The notes under the pieces: generated by a model | Database searches by the model: none | What the model was told of the DNA's origin: nothing | Seen by the model: only the letters and a program-made list of their open reading frames with translations | Program-made: the position numbers and the translations under genes | Assembly: GCA_021018815.1 (NCBI GenBank) | Contig: JAITYX010000066.1 | Location: forward strand, 3,508,001 to 3,572,000 | Source of the DNA: Talinum fruticosum | Taxonomy: Eukaryota; Streptophyta; Magnoliopsida; Caryophyllales; Talinaceae | Length of the DNA: 64,000 nucleotides | Direction of reading: 5' to 3' | In this document: positions 43,949-55,976 of the stretch, one piece after another | How the letters are laid out: every line of letters begins with the position of its first letter | How positions within the stretch are numbered: position 1 is the stretch's first letter

Positions 43949-44910
43949 TCAATGGACATCGAGGAGATCTTGTCCATTATTGCAGTGGACAAGGCAAAGG
44001 AGAGTACTGAGAAACACCTGAGGTGGAGGCACCATCAGGTGGAGGAGGTAGAGAAAGAGGGGATTGTGTCCGAGTCCGAGGCGGAGAAGGTGGCCTCGGC
44101 TTCGAGTTATGGACCCGGACACCCGGTTGGGTCTCCCGATATCCATACCTAAGAAGTTATTTCTTGCCAACAACAATGGCAGCCTCGAAACCACATTAGG
44201 ATTTGAGGGAAGAGGAACTTTGAATTGTTTAAAGATGAGGGCGAAAAGAGCCCCGAAAGGAAGTGGGGTTGACTTCTTAGTCTAAGTCCGAGTTGGTACA
44301 GTGGCCATCCGCTCGACTATGGCAGAAACAGGTCTACTTCGTAGCCCTTGATAATATCATACGAGCTTTAAGATACTTGGAGTTAGGGTTCTCCTCGCTA
44401 GAATGCTCGAGAGAAGAAGTTTCTCATCAGCATAAAACACGTAAGTCAGGCTTCGACTTTAGTTGAGTCACGGAGAAATTTTTGCATGACTCAGGAAATT
44501 CTTTGGCATACTTCTCGAAGAATTCATCAGCAACCTCGTTGAAAGGTATGGGGTTGTTGTTGAGGAAAAGAGAAGAAACTTTGAAAAGACGGTAGAGAAG
44601 AGAGACATTGACTTGGACAAGTAATGTTTTGAACTCTAAAAGTGAGTATGCCCTCGAGCTAGATAGGTTGGAATAAAACTCGAAATGAGTTATGGGTAGA
44701 TGAACTCGCTGAAGCAGAGGAAATTGTATACTCTGTTGATTTGATGTGATTCAACCACGAAAACTTTGTGGTTGGGAAGAATTTGTCATCCAACGTTAGG
44801 TGTTGGGTGACAATGATTTTGGAAGGATTAGAAGGGCCCTCTTGGCTTTTTGTTCGGGGTTTCTTGGTTACGGAACCAAGAAAGTCTGCGTGGGAACCTC
44901 TTTTCGGCAT
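43949..44910 (-). pseudogene. Extra ORF after pol (SIRE-type additional ORF), broken
   Basis: Starts near ATG 44910 ('MPKRGSHADFLGSVTKKP'), a basic Lys/Ser-rich N-terminus, followed by 'LDDKFFPTTKFSWLN'. Left of 44659 the likely continuation is in other frames, with hydrophobic stretches down to about 43950. Position downstream of RNase H and on the same strand matches the additional or env-like ORF of SIRE/Maximus copia elements. The function of that ORF is not established. Several stops and shifts. Confidence 0.5.
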
Positions 44911-45116
44911 GTTTTGATGAGAAAAGAGAGAGGATGAAGTTTGAGAAAGTGGTAGAAAGCTCGCAGAGATAGAGTGAGTAGAGAGTAGAGAATAAAAGAA
45001 AATGAAAGAGTAGAAAGAGAGTTTATAGCAATCGGTGCTTACTTGAGACTTCTTTCACTTAGCTTGAGAGTCTGGTTCATGCCTCGAAAACAGTGAGCTT
45101 GCCCGAGATGTAGTAC

Positions 45117-45149
<33 letters not shown>
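45117..45149. repeat. (GA)n microsatellite
   Basis: 'gagagaga' run in the spacer between RNase H and the extra ORF. Confidence 0.9.
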
Positions 45150-45152
<3 letters not shown>

Positions 45153-45619
45153 GGAGAGACTAAAGTATCGAAATAAAGGAAAAAGGATGCTATTTATAGA
45201 GAAAGAATTATCCTTCGAATTCGTTCGACCTAACTCTCCAACGCTCGCCCTCGGACCGGTGTGACCGTTACGCTTCTTCAATGGTTAGAATTCCAGCGAT
45301 TGTCTTCCAACGGCTAGTTCTCTAACCGATGCGCATGAGAGATAGAGAGAAAAGAGAGATTTTAAAAGAGATTTCGAAATTCTCCACCGATCTAGAGATG
45401 ATTTCGTAAGTTTGATGTCCATTTTTCTCAAAATCTAAGTCTAACTCGAGTAGAGTTTCCGAGTGACTCGAAACAGACAAGCGAACAATAACTCATAGCA
45501 CAGTATCACTAGCTCAACTGAACTAATTATAATGAAAGTAACGTAATGAAATATTTAACATATAAACATGCAATGTAATTTCACTCAAAAAGCACATAGT
45601 TATGCATTACTCATACCAC

Positions 45620-46200
45620 GTTCATTCCTAATGAAACAAAACCGATCTTCACTAAGTGGCTTAGTAAAGACATCAGCTAATTGAAGTTTGGTAGGAATGA
45701 TTCAAGTTCAATATCACCTTTCTCAGAATGGTCTTTTAGAAAATGATACCCGACCTCAATGTGCTTTGTCTTTGAGTGCTCGAACTGGATTCTTGGTGAT
45801 GCCGATTGCACTTTGATTGTCACACTTGATTGGAATTGATTTGTATGAAAGTCCAAGATCTTTCAAGTGTTTCTTGATCCATAAAATCCGAGCACAACAT
45901 GCTCTAGCTACAATATATTCAGCTTCGGCAGTTGATAGGGCTACCGAGTTTTGCTTCTTTGAGTGCCGGGATATAAGGGATTGATCCGAAATTGGCAGGC
46001 TCCTCGAAGTGCTTTTTTATCAACTTTGTACCCAAGCATAGTAGCCAGTGAGAGTCGGTTCCGAGTCTCTTGAGTACATAGACCTAGATTCCGAGTCCCC
46101 GCAAGATATCTCGAATATTCTCTTCACCGCAGTGAGATGTGATTCTTTTGGATTAGCTTGAAATCTTGCACATAGACATACACTAAACAAGTATGTCTGG
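45620..46200 (-). pseudogene. Copia RNase H domain
   Basis: Minus-strand frames contain 'SVALSTAEAEYI' (about 45940), 'LWIKKHLKDLGLSYKSIPI' (about 45860) and 'ADVFTKPLSEDRF' (about 45670), the classic copia RNase H C-terminus. 46232-46020 carries the preceding segment ('HLTAVKRIFEISCGDSES'). Interrupted by frameshifts. Confidence 0.8.
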
Positions 46201-46231
46201 TCTAGTGGAAGTAAGATATAACGGATATCCA

Positions 46232-49135
46232 ATCATACCTCGATAAAGTTTATGATCTACCGCTTTACTTTTTCGTTTGAGTCCAGTTTTATGCTTTTGC
46301 TCATAGGGGTTGCTGCATGTTTTACATCCCGAAGTTTGTACTTCTTCAACGAACTCCTTGGTATACTTGAATTGATGGACATATATGTCATCTTTGTCTT
46401 GCTTGATATGTAAACCAAGGAAGAAATTGAGTTCTCCCATCATGCTCATTTGAAATTCCTGTCTCATTAACTCGAAAAATCTCGACACAAAATTTCATTA
46501 GTAGCTCCAAAGATTATGTCATCAACATAGATCCGAGCAATAAGAAAGTCTTTCCCCTTGGTTTTTATAAAAGAGTCTTGTCAATCTGACCTCTTCTAAA
46601 ATCATTTTCAACCAAGAAATTGCTCAGTCTTTCATACCAAGCTCCGGGAGCTTGTTTAAGACCATAGAGAGCTTTTTGCAACTTGAAAACATGATTTGGA
46701 AATTCCGAGTTTTCAAATCCAGGGGTTGCTCAACATAGACTTCCTCTTCAATGAAACCATTAAGGAATGCACATTTAGCATCCATTTGATACAATTTGAT
46801 ATTCATGCTAGATGCAAATGATAATAGGATTCTAATAGCTTGAATTCCGCAACAGGTGCAAAGGTTTCCCACAATCATATTCATGCTAGATGCAAATGAT
46901 AATAAGATTCTAATAGCTTCAATTCTGGCAACAGGTGCAAAGGTTTCCCAACAATCATACCTCGATAAAGTTTATGATCTACTGCTTTACTTTTTTCGTC
47001 TCGAGTCGAGTTTTATACTCGTCGCTCATAGGGGTTGTCTGCATGTTTTACATCCTGAAGTTTGTACTTCTTCAGCAGCTCCTTGGTATACTTGAATTGA
47101 TGGACATATATGTGATCTTTGTCTTGCTTGAATTGTAGACCAAGGAAGAAATTGAGTTCTCCCATCATGCTCATTTCAAATTCCTGTCTCATTAACTCGA
47201 AAAATCTCGACACAAAATCTCATTAGTAGCTCCAAAGACTATGTCATCAACATAGATCCGAGCAATAAGAAAGTCTTTCCCCTTGGTTTTTATAAAAAGA
47301 GTCTTGTCAATCTGACCTCTTCTAAAATCATTTTCAACCAAGAAATTGCTCGATCTTTCATACCAAGCTCCGGGAGCTTTTTAAGACCATAGAGAGCTTT
47401 TTACAAGTTGTAAACATGATTTGGAAATTCCGAGTTTTGAAATCCAGGGGTTTGCTAAACATAGACTTCTTCTTCAATGAAACCATTAAGGAACGCACAT
47501 TTAGCATCCATTTGATACAATTTGATATTCATGCTAGATGCAAATGATAATAGGATTCTAATAGCTTGAATTCCGACAACAGGTGCAAAGGTTTCCCCAC
47601 AATCATATTCATGCTAGATGCAAATGATAACAGGATTCTAATAGCTTCAATTCGGCAACAGGTGCAAAGGTTTCCCCACAATCATACCTCGATAAAGTAT
47701 ATGATCTACTCGCTTTATCTTTTTTGTCCGAGTCGACTTTTATGCTCGCTCGCTCATAGGGGTCGCTGCATGTTTTATATCCTGAAGTTTGTACTTCTTC
47801 AGCAGCTCCTTGGTATACTTGAATTGATGGACATATATGTCATCTTTGTCTTGCTTGCTATGTAAACCAAGGAAGAAATTGAGTTCTCCAATCATGCTCA
47901 TTTGAAATTCTTGTCTCATTAACTCGGAAAAATCTCGACACAAAATTTCATTAGTAGCTCCAAAGACTATGTCATCAACGTAGATCCGAGCAATAAGAAA
48001 GTCTTTCCCCATGGTTTTTATAAAAAGAGTCTTCTCAACCTGACCTCTTCTAAAATCATTTTCAACCAAGAAATTGCTTAGTCTTTCATACCAAGCTCCG
48101 GCAACTTGTTTAAGACCATAGAGAGCTTTTTGCAACTTGAAAACATGATTTGGAAATTCCGAGTTTTCAAATCCAGGGGTTGCTCAACATAGACTCCCTC
48201 TTCAATGAAACCATGAAGGAATGCACATTTAGCATCCATTTGATACAATTTGATATTCATGCTAGATGCAAATGATAATAGGATTCTAATAGGTTCAATT
48301 CCGCAACAGTGCAAAGGTTTCCCTACAATCATATTCATGCTAGATGCAAATGATAATAAGATTCTAATAGCTTCAATTCTGGCAACAGGTGCAAAGGTTT
48401 CCCCACAATCATACCTCGATAAAGTTTATGATCTACTCGCTTTACTTTTTCATCCGAGTCGAGTTTTATGTCTGCCGCTCATAGGGGTTGCTGCATGTTT
48501 TACATCCCGAAGTTTGTACTTCTTCAGCAGCTCCTTGGTATACTTGAATTGATGGACATATATGTGATCTTTGTCTTGCTTGATTTGTAGACCAAGGAAG
48601 AAATTGAGTTCTCCCATCATGCTCATTTGAAATTCCTGTCTCATTAACTCGGAAAAATCTCGACACAAAATCTCATTAGTAGCTCCAAAGATTATGTCAT
48701 CAACATAGATCCGAGCAATAAGAAAGTCTTTCCCCTTGGTTTTTATAAAAAGAGTCTTGTCAATCTGACCTCTTCTAAAATCATTTTCAACCAAGAAATT
48801 GCTCGAGTCTTTCATACCAAGCTCTGGGAGCTTTTTTAAGACCATAGAGAGCTTTTTACAAGTTGTAAACATGATTTAGAAATTCTGAGTTTTGAAATCC
48901 AGGGGTTTGCTAAACATAGACTTCGTCTTCAATGAAACCATTAAGGAACGCACATTTATCATCCATTTGATACAATTTGATATTCATGCTAGATGCAAAT
49001 GATAATAGGATTCTAATAGCTTGAATTCCGGCAACAAGTGCAAAGGTTTCCCCACAATCATATTCATGCTAGATGCAAATGATAATAGGATTCTAATAGC
49101 TTCAATTCGGCAATAGGTGTAAAGGTTTCCCACAA
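46232..49135 (-). pseudogene. Copia reverse transcriptase with a segment of about 725 bp present four times
   Basis: The anchor 'aatcatacctcgataaag' occurs at about 46232, 46956, 47682 and 48409 (spacing about 724-727 bp). Each copy carries the same RT part on the minus strand: '[17 protein letters not shown]'-like text, 'KALYGLKQ'-like text, 'ARIYVDDIIFGATNEI' with the YVDD active site, and 'GELNFFLGL'. Normally an RT has one of each. Copies differ by small indels, mostly at CTG/CTCG sites. A subrepeat of about 65-80 bp ('tattcatgctagatgcaaat' onward) is doubled at each junction. Confidence 0.85.
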
Positions 49136-49820
49136 TTAGTCCCTTCTTCTTGATTGTAACCTTGAGCCATAAGTCTAGCCTTATTTCGACTACCAACCCA
49201 CCTTCATCCAATTTGTTCCTGAAAACCCATATGGTGCCTATAATTGGGTGGTCGAGAGGTCGTTTAGTCGAGTCCGGACTTGGTTTCTTTCAAATTGATT
49301 GAGTTCCTCTTGCATGGCCTGTACCCATTCAGGTTCATTTAGGGCCTCTAGTGCATTTCGGGTTCGGTTAATGAAATGAATGCAGTGAATGCACATAAAT
49401 TTTGTAGAGAGGAACGAGTTCTTACCCCCACTATTGATATTAGACAAAATGTTTTCTAGTGGGTGGCTCAAAGCATACTCGGAATGCTCTACCTATTCTC
49501 TCGGTTCACCAGATTTGTAGGTTGAATTGGTTGATCTTCATAAGTCCTGTTCTAAGTGAGCTTGTTCATTTGATTGACTCTCAGCATTCCGAGCTGGTTC
49601 TTGAGTCGTTTCATTCCGAGTCAAGTTATTCCGAGTCACTTCGTTCGATGACTTCGATTTGACTCTTTTTAAGCTCATTTTCACCAAGATCATCATCTCT
49701 GCTGAGCTTCGGTTCCGAGAATGTTGACTCACTTGGTTTTCCCTATTCAATCTCATCAAAAACAACGTGGATGCTTTCTTCCACTTTGTTCGTTCTTTTA
49801 TTGAAAATGCAGTAAGCTTT
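49136..49820 (-). pseudogene. Copia RT N-terminal and linker region
   Basis: Frame 49471-49238 has 'EALNEPEWVQAMQEELNQF' followed by 'RNQV', the conserved start of the copia RT domain. 49211-48984 has 'LDEGGLVV'-like text. Upstream (49765-49538) is a low-complexity Ser/Glu/Asn linker typical of the segment between integrase and RT. Confidence 0.75.
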
Positions 49821-50640
49821 ACTTATGAGATGAATAACCAAGAAAAATATCTTCATCCGACCGAGCATCAAACTTGGTCGGGTGATCCTTACCATTGCTA
49901 TGAACATAACACTTACATCTAAAAGGATTGAAGTATGAAATGTTAGGTTTCTTCCCTTTGTAAAGCTCGTATAAAGTTTTCTTTAGGATGGGTCCGATGA
50001 GGCATCTGTTAAATGTGTAGTTTGCTATGTTGATTGCCTCAGCCTCAAAAATAGTAGGGTAGATCATGTTCAATCATCATTGTCCTTCCTATTTCTTCAA
50101 GAGTCCGGTTCTTTCTCTCCAATACTCCATTTTGTTGAGGGGTTCTTGGTGTTAAGAAGTTGTGGGAGATGCCATTCTTATCACAAAACTCTGCAAATTT
50201 TAAGTAGTTGAATTCCCTTCCGTGGCCAATTCGAATTCTCCGGATCCGAGTCCGAGACTCAACTTGGATTTTTCTGCAGAGCTTGGTGAACTCTTTGAAA
50301 GCTTCATTTTTGTGCTTAAGAAAACAAACCCAAGTAAATCATGAATAATCATCAACAATTACAAACACATAAGATTTACCTTCGAGACTCTTGACAGGAT
50401 TTCACCACATAAATCCATATGCAACATTTCAAGCACTTTGGATGTGGAAACAGTTTTGAGAGGTTTGAAAGATGATCTAACCTCGTTTCCCTTTTGTGCA
50501 TGCATCACAAATTTTATCTTTCTTAAATGCACAGTTAGGCAATCCTCTAACTAAACCATGAGAAGCAAGCTTCTTAATCGTATGCATGCTAACATGACCT
50601 AGTCTATGATGCCATGTCCAAGAATCATCATGTAAAGATG
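49819..50640 (-). pseudogene. Copia integrase
   Basis: Frames from about 50640 to 49819: the zinc-binding/GAG-pre-integrase segment ('KIKFVMHAQKGN' type text with 'RLGHVSMH'-like remnants near 50580), the catalytic core near 50450-50080 ('LHMDLCGEI', later 'NMIYPTIFEAEAINIA'), and its end 'GYSSHK' at 49819. Integrase inserts the cDNA. Broken by several indels. Confidence 0.75.
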
Positions 50641-51460
50641 CTTTTAAACAAGATAAATTCTGACTTGGGTCGAAAGAGGAATAGTGTAGGTATTACCCGA
50701 TCTCTTACCCGAGAGCTTAGTCTCCTTGGTAGTTTCATCGAAATATAACAGTTGGTCCGAGTGAATCTTACCTCTTGACCTTTGTCACACAGTTGAGAGA
50801 TGCTAAGTAGATTGTACTTTAATCCCTTAACTAGTAGACAGTGGCTGACCAGGATTATCTCTTTTTCCAATCTTGCCTATCCCAATTATCTTTCCCTTGC
50901 TGTCATCTCCAACTGTGACTTTGCCTCCCTTGTAATCTTCTAACTCAAAACGAGTCTTGGATTTCCGACATGTGATGTGAGCATCTACTGTTCAGGTACC
51001 GGTGTCCTTTGTTCTTTTCTAAGCCACTCGCAAGTCGAAACAAACTAACCTTTCTCACTTCCTTTAACGAACCTAGTAACTCCCTTTACTCGTGGTCCTT
51101 TTCGAGGAAAAAGATTCTTGGGAACCCAGATTTGAATTAACTTTGGGTTTGGTCGATTCTCGAGTCTTTCTTTTAGAGAACATTGTCTATGTCTCTTTCT
51201 TTTGAAAATCTTTTCTTTTATAAATCGGTGGAGAAGGTTTTCTCCCGTAAGTTGGTCCGGGCTTAGTCCTCGTTTCATTCTTATGAATGGGACCATACTC
51301 AGCCATCCCGAACTTCACCGTTCGAAAAGATCCGAGTAGGAATTGGATTCCTCGTCCTTCCTTCCTTTCGAAGGGGACACATTGAGACCCTAAGAGCATG
51401 TCAAAATTCTTCGACCTTGAGTAAATTTCAAAACCAGTTCTTAAGAGAGTTAGCCGAATC
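50628..51460 (-). pseudogene. Copia gag C-terminus and protease region
   Basis: 51462-51187 has 'FDMLLGSQCVPFERKEG' and 'FGMAEYGPIHKNETRTK', gag-like text of SIRE elements. 51296-51045 has 'IWVPKNLFPRKGP'. About 51010-50870 has the protease region ('RFELEDYKGGKVTVGDDSKG' in a broken frame, then 'IIGIGKIGK'). 50870-50628 has 'LKYNLLSISQLCDKGQEVRF', the conserved end before integrase. The zinc knuckle and the N-terminal gag are absent because the 5' end is deleted at about 51452. Confidence 0.7.
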
Positions 51461-51633
51461 AAATGAAAACAAATACAATAGTTTTTGTAACACTCGGAGA
51501 AGATTCTATACCACTCGTAAAAGTTTCTATATCAATTAGAATGACTTGTAATCGAACTTATAAGAGATGGAGTTTTATACCCGATTCCTTGATAGTCACT
51601 CACAATGTTACTCATGCACGATCCGAGTCTTCA
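51452..51633 (-). repeat. 5' LTR fragment of the nested copia element
   Basis: 182 bp that match 42629-42809. The left border at 51452 joins directly to gag-coding sequence, so the rest of the 5' LTR, the PBS and the leader have been lost. Confidence 0.75.
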
Positions 51634-52860
51634 ATCTATGTTTTACACGTAATGATACTTGCATGTAAATTTTGTGATATATGCTTTTAAGCATGAAAAT
51701 ATGTTTCCAAGAAACGAAACCGATTAAAGAATGCTCGTTTGAAACAACCGTGATGAGTAAATGTGTTAAAGAAATTGTTTTGAATCGACTTTGTTAGGAT
51801 CCTTTAGCACAAGGAAGGATTCTAGCTAGGGACTGGCTAGCCAGGGATCCTAGTGTATCGGGATGCCCAATTGGAAGCTTCCTAGATAGGTCCCGGAGCC
51901 TTTTATTTGGGGTCGCACCCCGGAGAAATCGGAGAAATTATGAGAAATTGCTTAGTGCTAGTTCGAGTCCACAACCTAGAAAGTGATTCACCAAAAGAAA
52001 TTCATCGAAAGTGATTTATGAGAAGCGATTCAAGTAGAAATGATTCAATTTCTTATTGAAAACATTTTAAAGAAAGTATTGGTGGTTGCACCACCTTGGT
52101 TAAAGAGGATTCAGTTCCAAAAAGAGTTCTTAATGATTGCCAATCGTGCTTTAAAATAAGTGAAGTGTTGTGATCTTTATGTTATAAAGAATTTCATGAA
52201 TGATTATCTATATTCCTATTATACTATTCTTGTTTTCTCAATGATTATTACTGGTAGTATCTCGTGAAGTACTTTCCATTTTAAGAGTGTAAGACTCTCC
52301 GGTGAGCGCGTGGTTTGCTCACCCCCACAAATTCCCCCTTTTCCCTCCCGAGTGTTGCGGTGCACTCTCGAAGGCGTGTCTCTTACTTTAGCATAGACTG
52401 GACTCCCGTATGTCGTTTACCGTTTGTTGTTTACCGATTGTTGATTGCTGAAGTGGCCCCAGCTGACATGCATTCCACGTTTCTAAGTGTTGTAATTTGT
52501 AGTTTAGTTCATATAGTTTGTACTAGATGTATAATGAACCATTTAGATTATCTTAAGCTTTAATGCATGATTGGGTGGACTCCGCGTGTGGCCGTTGAGT
52601 TGTATACTCCAAGCATATGGATCGTTGAGTTGTATTATGATTTTTATGTAGGGTTCTAAGACTTTAAGCCTAGGGGTTAGTCCATATTACAAACGGGACT
52701 CTACCGAAATTTTTAAAAAATTTTCAAACTCTTGAAGAATTACTTCTTTTACCTTAAGTTGGAATTAGAAAGCCAAACCGACACCTGAATGAGCCTTGGG
52801 AGTTCCTTGTGAGGAACTTTGGCGATATAATACTCCTAGGGTTGGTTTTGGGGTGTTACA

Positions 52861-55800
52861 CGACAGTGCATTCCCAAGGAGAAGGGTGGGGTGTCTTCAA
52901 CAAACTCACACATATCTTCACCATCCCCACCAAGCAACGTGTCTCTTCCCTTGAAGAACAATAGACCACTTATCATTGGCCGGGTCCTCAATGTAGAACA
53001 CTTGTCTTGCTTGGGATGCCATAACGAATTGATCCCCTTTAGGCCCTTCTCTTATAAGATTGACCATTCGTGAATCCTATCTCATCAACTTAGACACCGT
53101 TGTTATTGTCGACCCATTTGTATCGGAAAATGGGCTCACCGAAGTCACCATAGTGTAGCTCTCATATCTCTTCAATGACTCCTTAATATAACATTTTATC
53201 TACAACGGGATTTTTGTCCTTGGAGTTGGAAACATGAAGTGCATGAGCCTCCAATGTGACCCTACTATTTTGTTAGTTGCTCCGATTGTCCTAGCTCTTT
53301 GTGTAGAAAGAGTATCCATTGATGTCATACCAATGGTAAGATATGACTTCCAACTGCAGCCCTCTAGCCAATCTTACTAATGTTTATGATATATGTTCGT
53401 GATTCTTCCAATTGGCTAGTGATCACTCTATCTTTGAACCAATTGACAAATGTGCGATTATAATAGGTGAGTACCCACGTCTCATTTTTTCCTCGATACT
53501 ATCTCCTTATCGGGATTTGTGATCACTCTATCATTGTTTTGTAGAATATAAAGATGTGCTTGATCCCTCATATCACGACCGATTGTTAGAACTATCGGCC
53601 CTAATTTCCTATGCCCACCGATCTTCCCCATAAATCGATGTTTTGGAATACCAACTTCTTCCATTTGGGGGTAGTATTCATAGCGAGAACTTGGCACACT
53701 CCTCAGCTGTGTATGCCTCAACAATGCACGCTTCCAGTCGGTACCGGTTTCGACATACCCTTTGAGAATTTTCATAAAACGTTCAAAAGGGTACATCCAT
53801 TAGTAAAAACCGGCCACCGAATCGCACTTCTCTCATCAAATGGACAATTAGGTGCACCATGATATGAAAAAGGTGGGAAGTACATCTCAAATTGGCACAA
53901 TGAAACGATCATGCCACACTAAAGATCATCCAATGTCTCCAAATCAACGACTTTGTTGCATATGCCATTAAAGAAGAAGCAAAGTCTTATGATCGCTTGT
54001 CCGACATGTTTCGGCATCACGGCTCGGATAACAACCGACGATATTTGTTGCATCAAAGCATGATAATCGTGAGATTTAAGACCAATTAGTCTATAATCGG
54101 ACATCGAAACGAGTCTACCGATGTTTGAAGAATATCCTCGTGGCACTTTGAGTTTCTTCAAGGTCTCACACAAACGTTGTTTTTCCCTTCGACTCAATGT
54201 GTAAGACGCCGGAGGCAAATATGTTCGCTTTCTCTTTGGTTGTGGTGCTAATTCCTCCCGTATTCCCATTTCACACATATCGAATCGTGCTTTCTCTCTG
54301 TCCTTGGTCTTCCCGATATGTTCGGAAGAGTGCCAATGAGACTTTCACAAATGTTTTTCTCTACATGCATTACATCAAGGTTATGTCTCATATACAACTC
54401 TTTCCAATATGAAAGATCAAAAAATATTGATCTCTTTTTCCACACACCATTTTCGGATTGATGTTGGTATGGCTTGCGTAACTCTACATCAACGCCTTTT
54501 ACTTGCTCATATATTTGATGTCCTATTAATGGATTTGGAGCGAGAATCCATCTTGGTTTTACCATTGAAAGCCTTCTTTTTCTTACGATATTGATGGGAA
54601 AAGGGAAAAAACTTTTGGTGTCCGAGATAGGCCGTTTTTTCTGCGCTTAAGTTGATAGGAGCAAGTACCCTCTCGCACAAATGGGGCATGCCTCGTGGCC
54701 TTTGCCGAGTGTATCCGAACAAGTTTCCGTACGCGGGAAGTCATTGATTATGGTGAAGATCATAGCTTGCAATGTAAATTGCTCTCGACGGTATGCATCA
54801 TACACTCGAAACACCTTCATCCCACAAAAGCTTGAAATCTTTAACAAACGCGCCAAGTACACATCTATATCATTTCCTGGCTATTTAAGCCCGAAATGAG
54901 CATTGACAACATAATGTACTTGCTTTTCATACACAACGATGAAGATAGGTTGTAGATAACCAAAAGAACAAGCCAACTCGTTGTGCTTGCTACCGAGGTC
55001 ACCATGGGGGTTTATTCTGTCCGTACAAAGACCTAGACGTAGATTCCATGCTTCCCTACCAAATTCGGGAACAATGAATCGATCTTCTTCCATTGAGGAG
55101 AATCGGTAGGGTGACGTAGCTTGTCATCATAAACTCTTCCTTCGAGATGCCACGTCAAGTTCTTGGCATCGGTTGCACTTGAAAATAAGCGCTTAAACCT
55201 CGGTATTATCAACAAGTACCATAACTCCTTTGTGGGAGGTCCTTCAACACTCTCTCCATCGATGTACTTAATTTTGTATCGAGGTACATCACACTTAGGA
55301 CATTTGTGTCTATGTGCATGTTCTTTTCAATACAATATGCAATCGTTCGGAGCGTGCATATATCTTCTTATACCCCATGCCCATAGGACACAACATCCTC
55401 TTCGCCTCATATGTACGGTTGGGAAGGACAATGACTTCGGGAGTATAATTATTGAGCACACTCAGCAAGTCCGTGAAACTTTTGTCACTCCAGCCATTAG
55501 CCGTTTTCAAGTTCGTTAACCTCAACACAGCTGATAAACGAGTATATTTATCACACCCGGGTAAAGAGGCTTCTCCGAATCGGCTAAAAATTGCTCCAAT
55601 ACGTGTGGTTGATCAACTAACTCATGTTCTACTCCATGAACTGGATCTTGAGGCCGATCTTCTAATTCCATACAACTATCGGCTTCATTTTCATCATACC
55701 CTTCATCTTCCTCTCGAACGACATTATTCACGGACTCCTCCTCCTCCCTATTCCATACCCATACCTTATAAGTTGTGTCAAACCCATGCCAATATAGGTG

Positions 55801-55976
55801 ACCTTTACGGCCTTAGGGGTAATCTTGAGGAGTTGAAACACCTTAAACACGGATAGAATATGGACTATTCTCTCGAAATTTGGCAGCATGTTCGGCGGCA
55901 ATCTCTAGGAAGTTGTTAACACCATCACGATATTCTACACTCTTCCTATTGTTATAAACCCACGCTCGATGCATAC
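52861..55976 (-). pseudogene. CACTA transposase (TNP2 type)
   Basis: Starts near ATG 55976 with a Transpos_assoc-like segment ('MHRAWVYNNRKSVEYRDGVN'). Then 'GWSDKSFTDLLSVLNN' and 'YEAKRMLCPMGMGYKKI' (55528-55400), 'NLTWHLEGRVYDDKLRHP' (55180), 'NLRLGLCTDRINPHGDL' (55045), 'DVMHVEKNICESLIGTL' (54390-54340), 'SHDYHALMQQ' (54080, DUF4218-like) and finally a DUF4216-like part with 'GVIEEI' and 'DEIGF' (53190-53050). This is the standard TNP2 order (Transposase_21 family), which binds the ends and catalyses transposition. Many frameshifts. The large LTR insertion cuts it at 52861. Confidence 0.85.

Larger units (their letters stand above)
41275..51633 (-). mobile_element. Ty1-copia element, SIRE/Maximus-like, rearranged
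   Basis: The left LTR (41275-42809) and a 3'-truncated right LTR piece (51452-51633) share the terminal 180 bp ('gcacgatc(t/c)(a/g)agtcttca'). The outer bases are TG...CA, and the flanking 5 bp are 'ttcta' on the left and 'atcta' on the right, a near-match target duplication. Minus-strand order is gag remnant, protease region, integrase, RT, RNase H (copia order), then a 2.8 kb extra region with a separate ORF, then PPT and 3' LTR. An extra ORF after pol and 'WVPK'-type gag text suggest the SIRE/Maximus lineage. The 5' LTR remainder, PBS and start of gag are deleted. Confidence 0.8.
39423..52860. mobile_element. Large LTR (probably solo Ty3-type) inserted in the CACTA transposase gene, itself interrupted
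   Basis: It starts 'tgtaagacccgtaattttgg' and ends 'ggttttggggtgttaca', that is TGTAA...TTACA, the style of large Ty3 LTRs. Flanking 5 bp are 'ccaca' (39418-39422) and 'cgaca' (52861-52865), an imperfect target duplication. The copia element at 41275-51633 splits it, so the LTR proper is 39423-41274 plus 51639-52860, about 3.07 kb. No PBS, PPT or internal pol of its own was seen, hence solo LTR. 39780-40330 is purine-rich and gives a long but meaningless minus frame. Confidence 0.6.
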
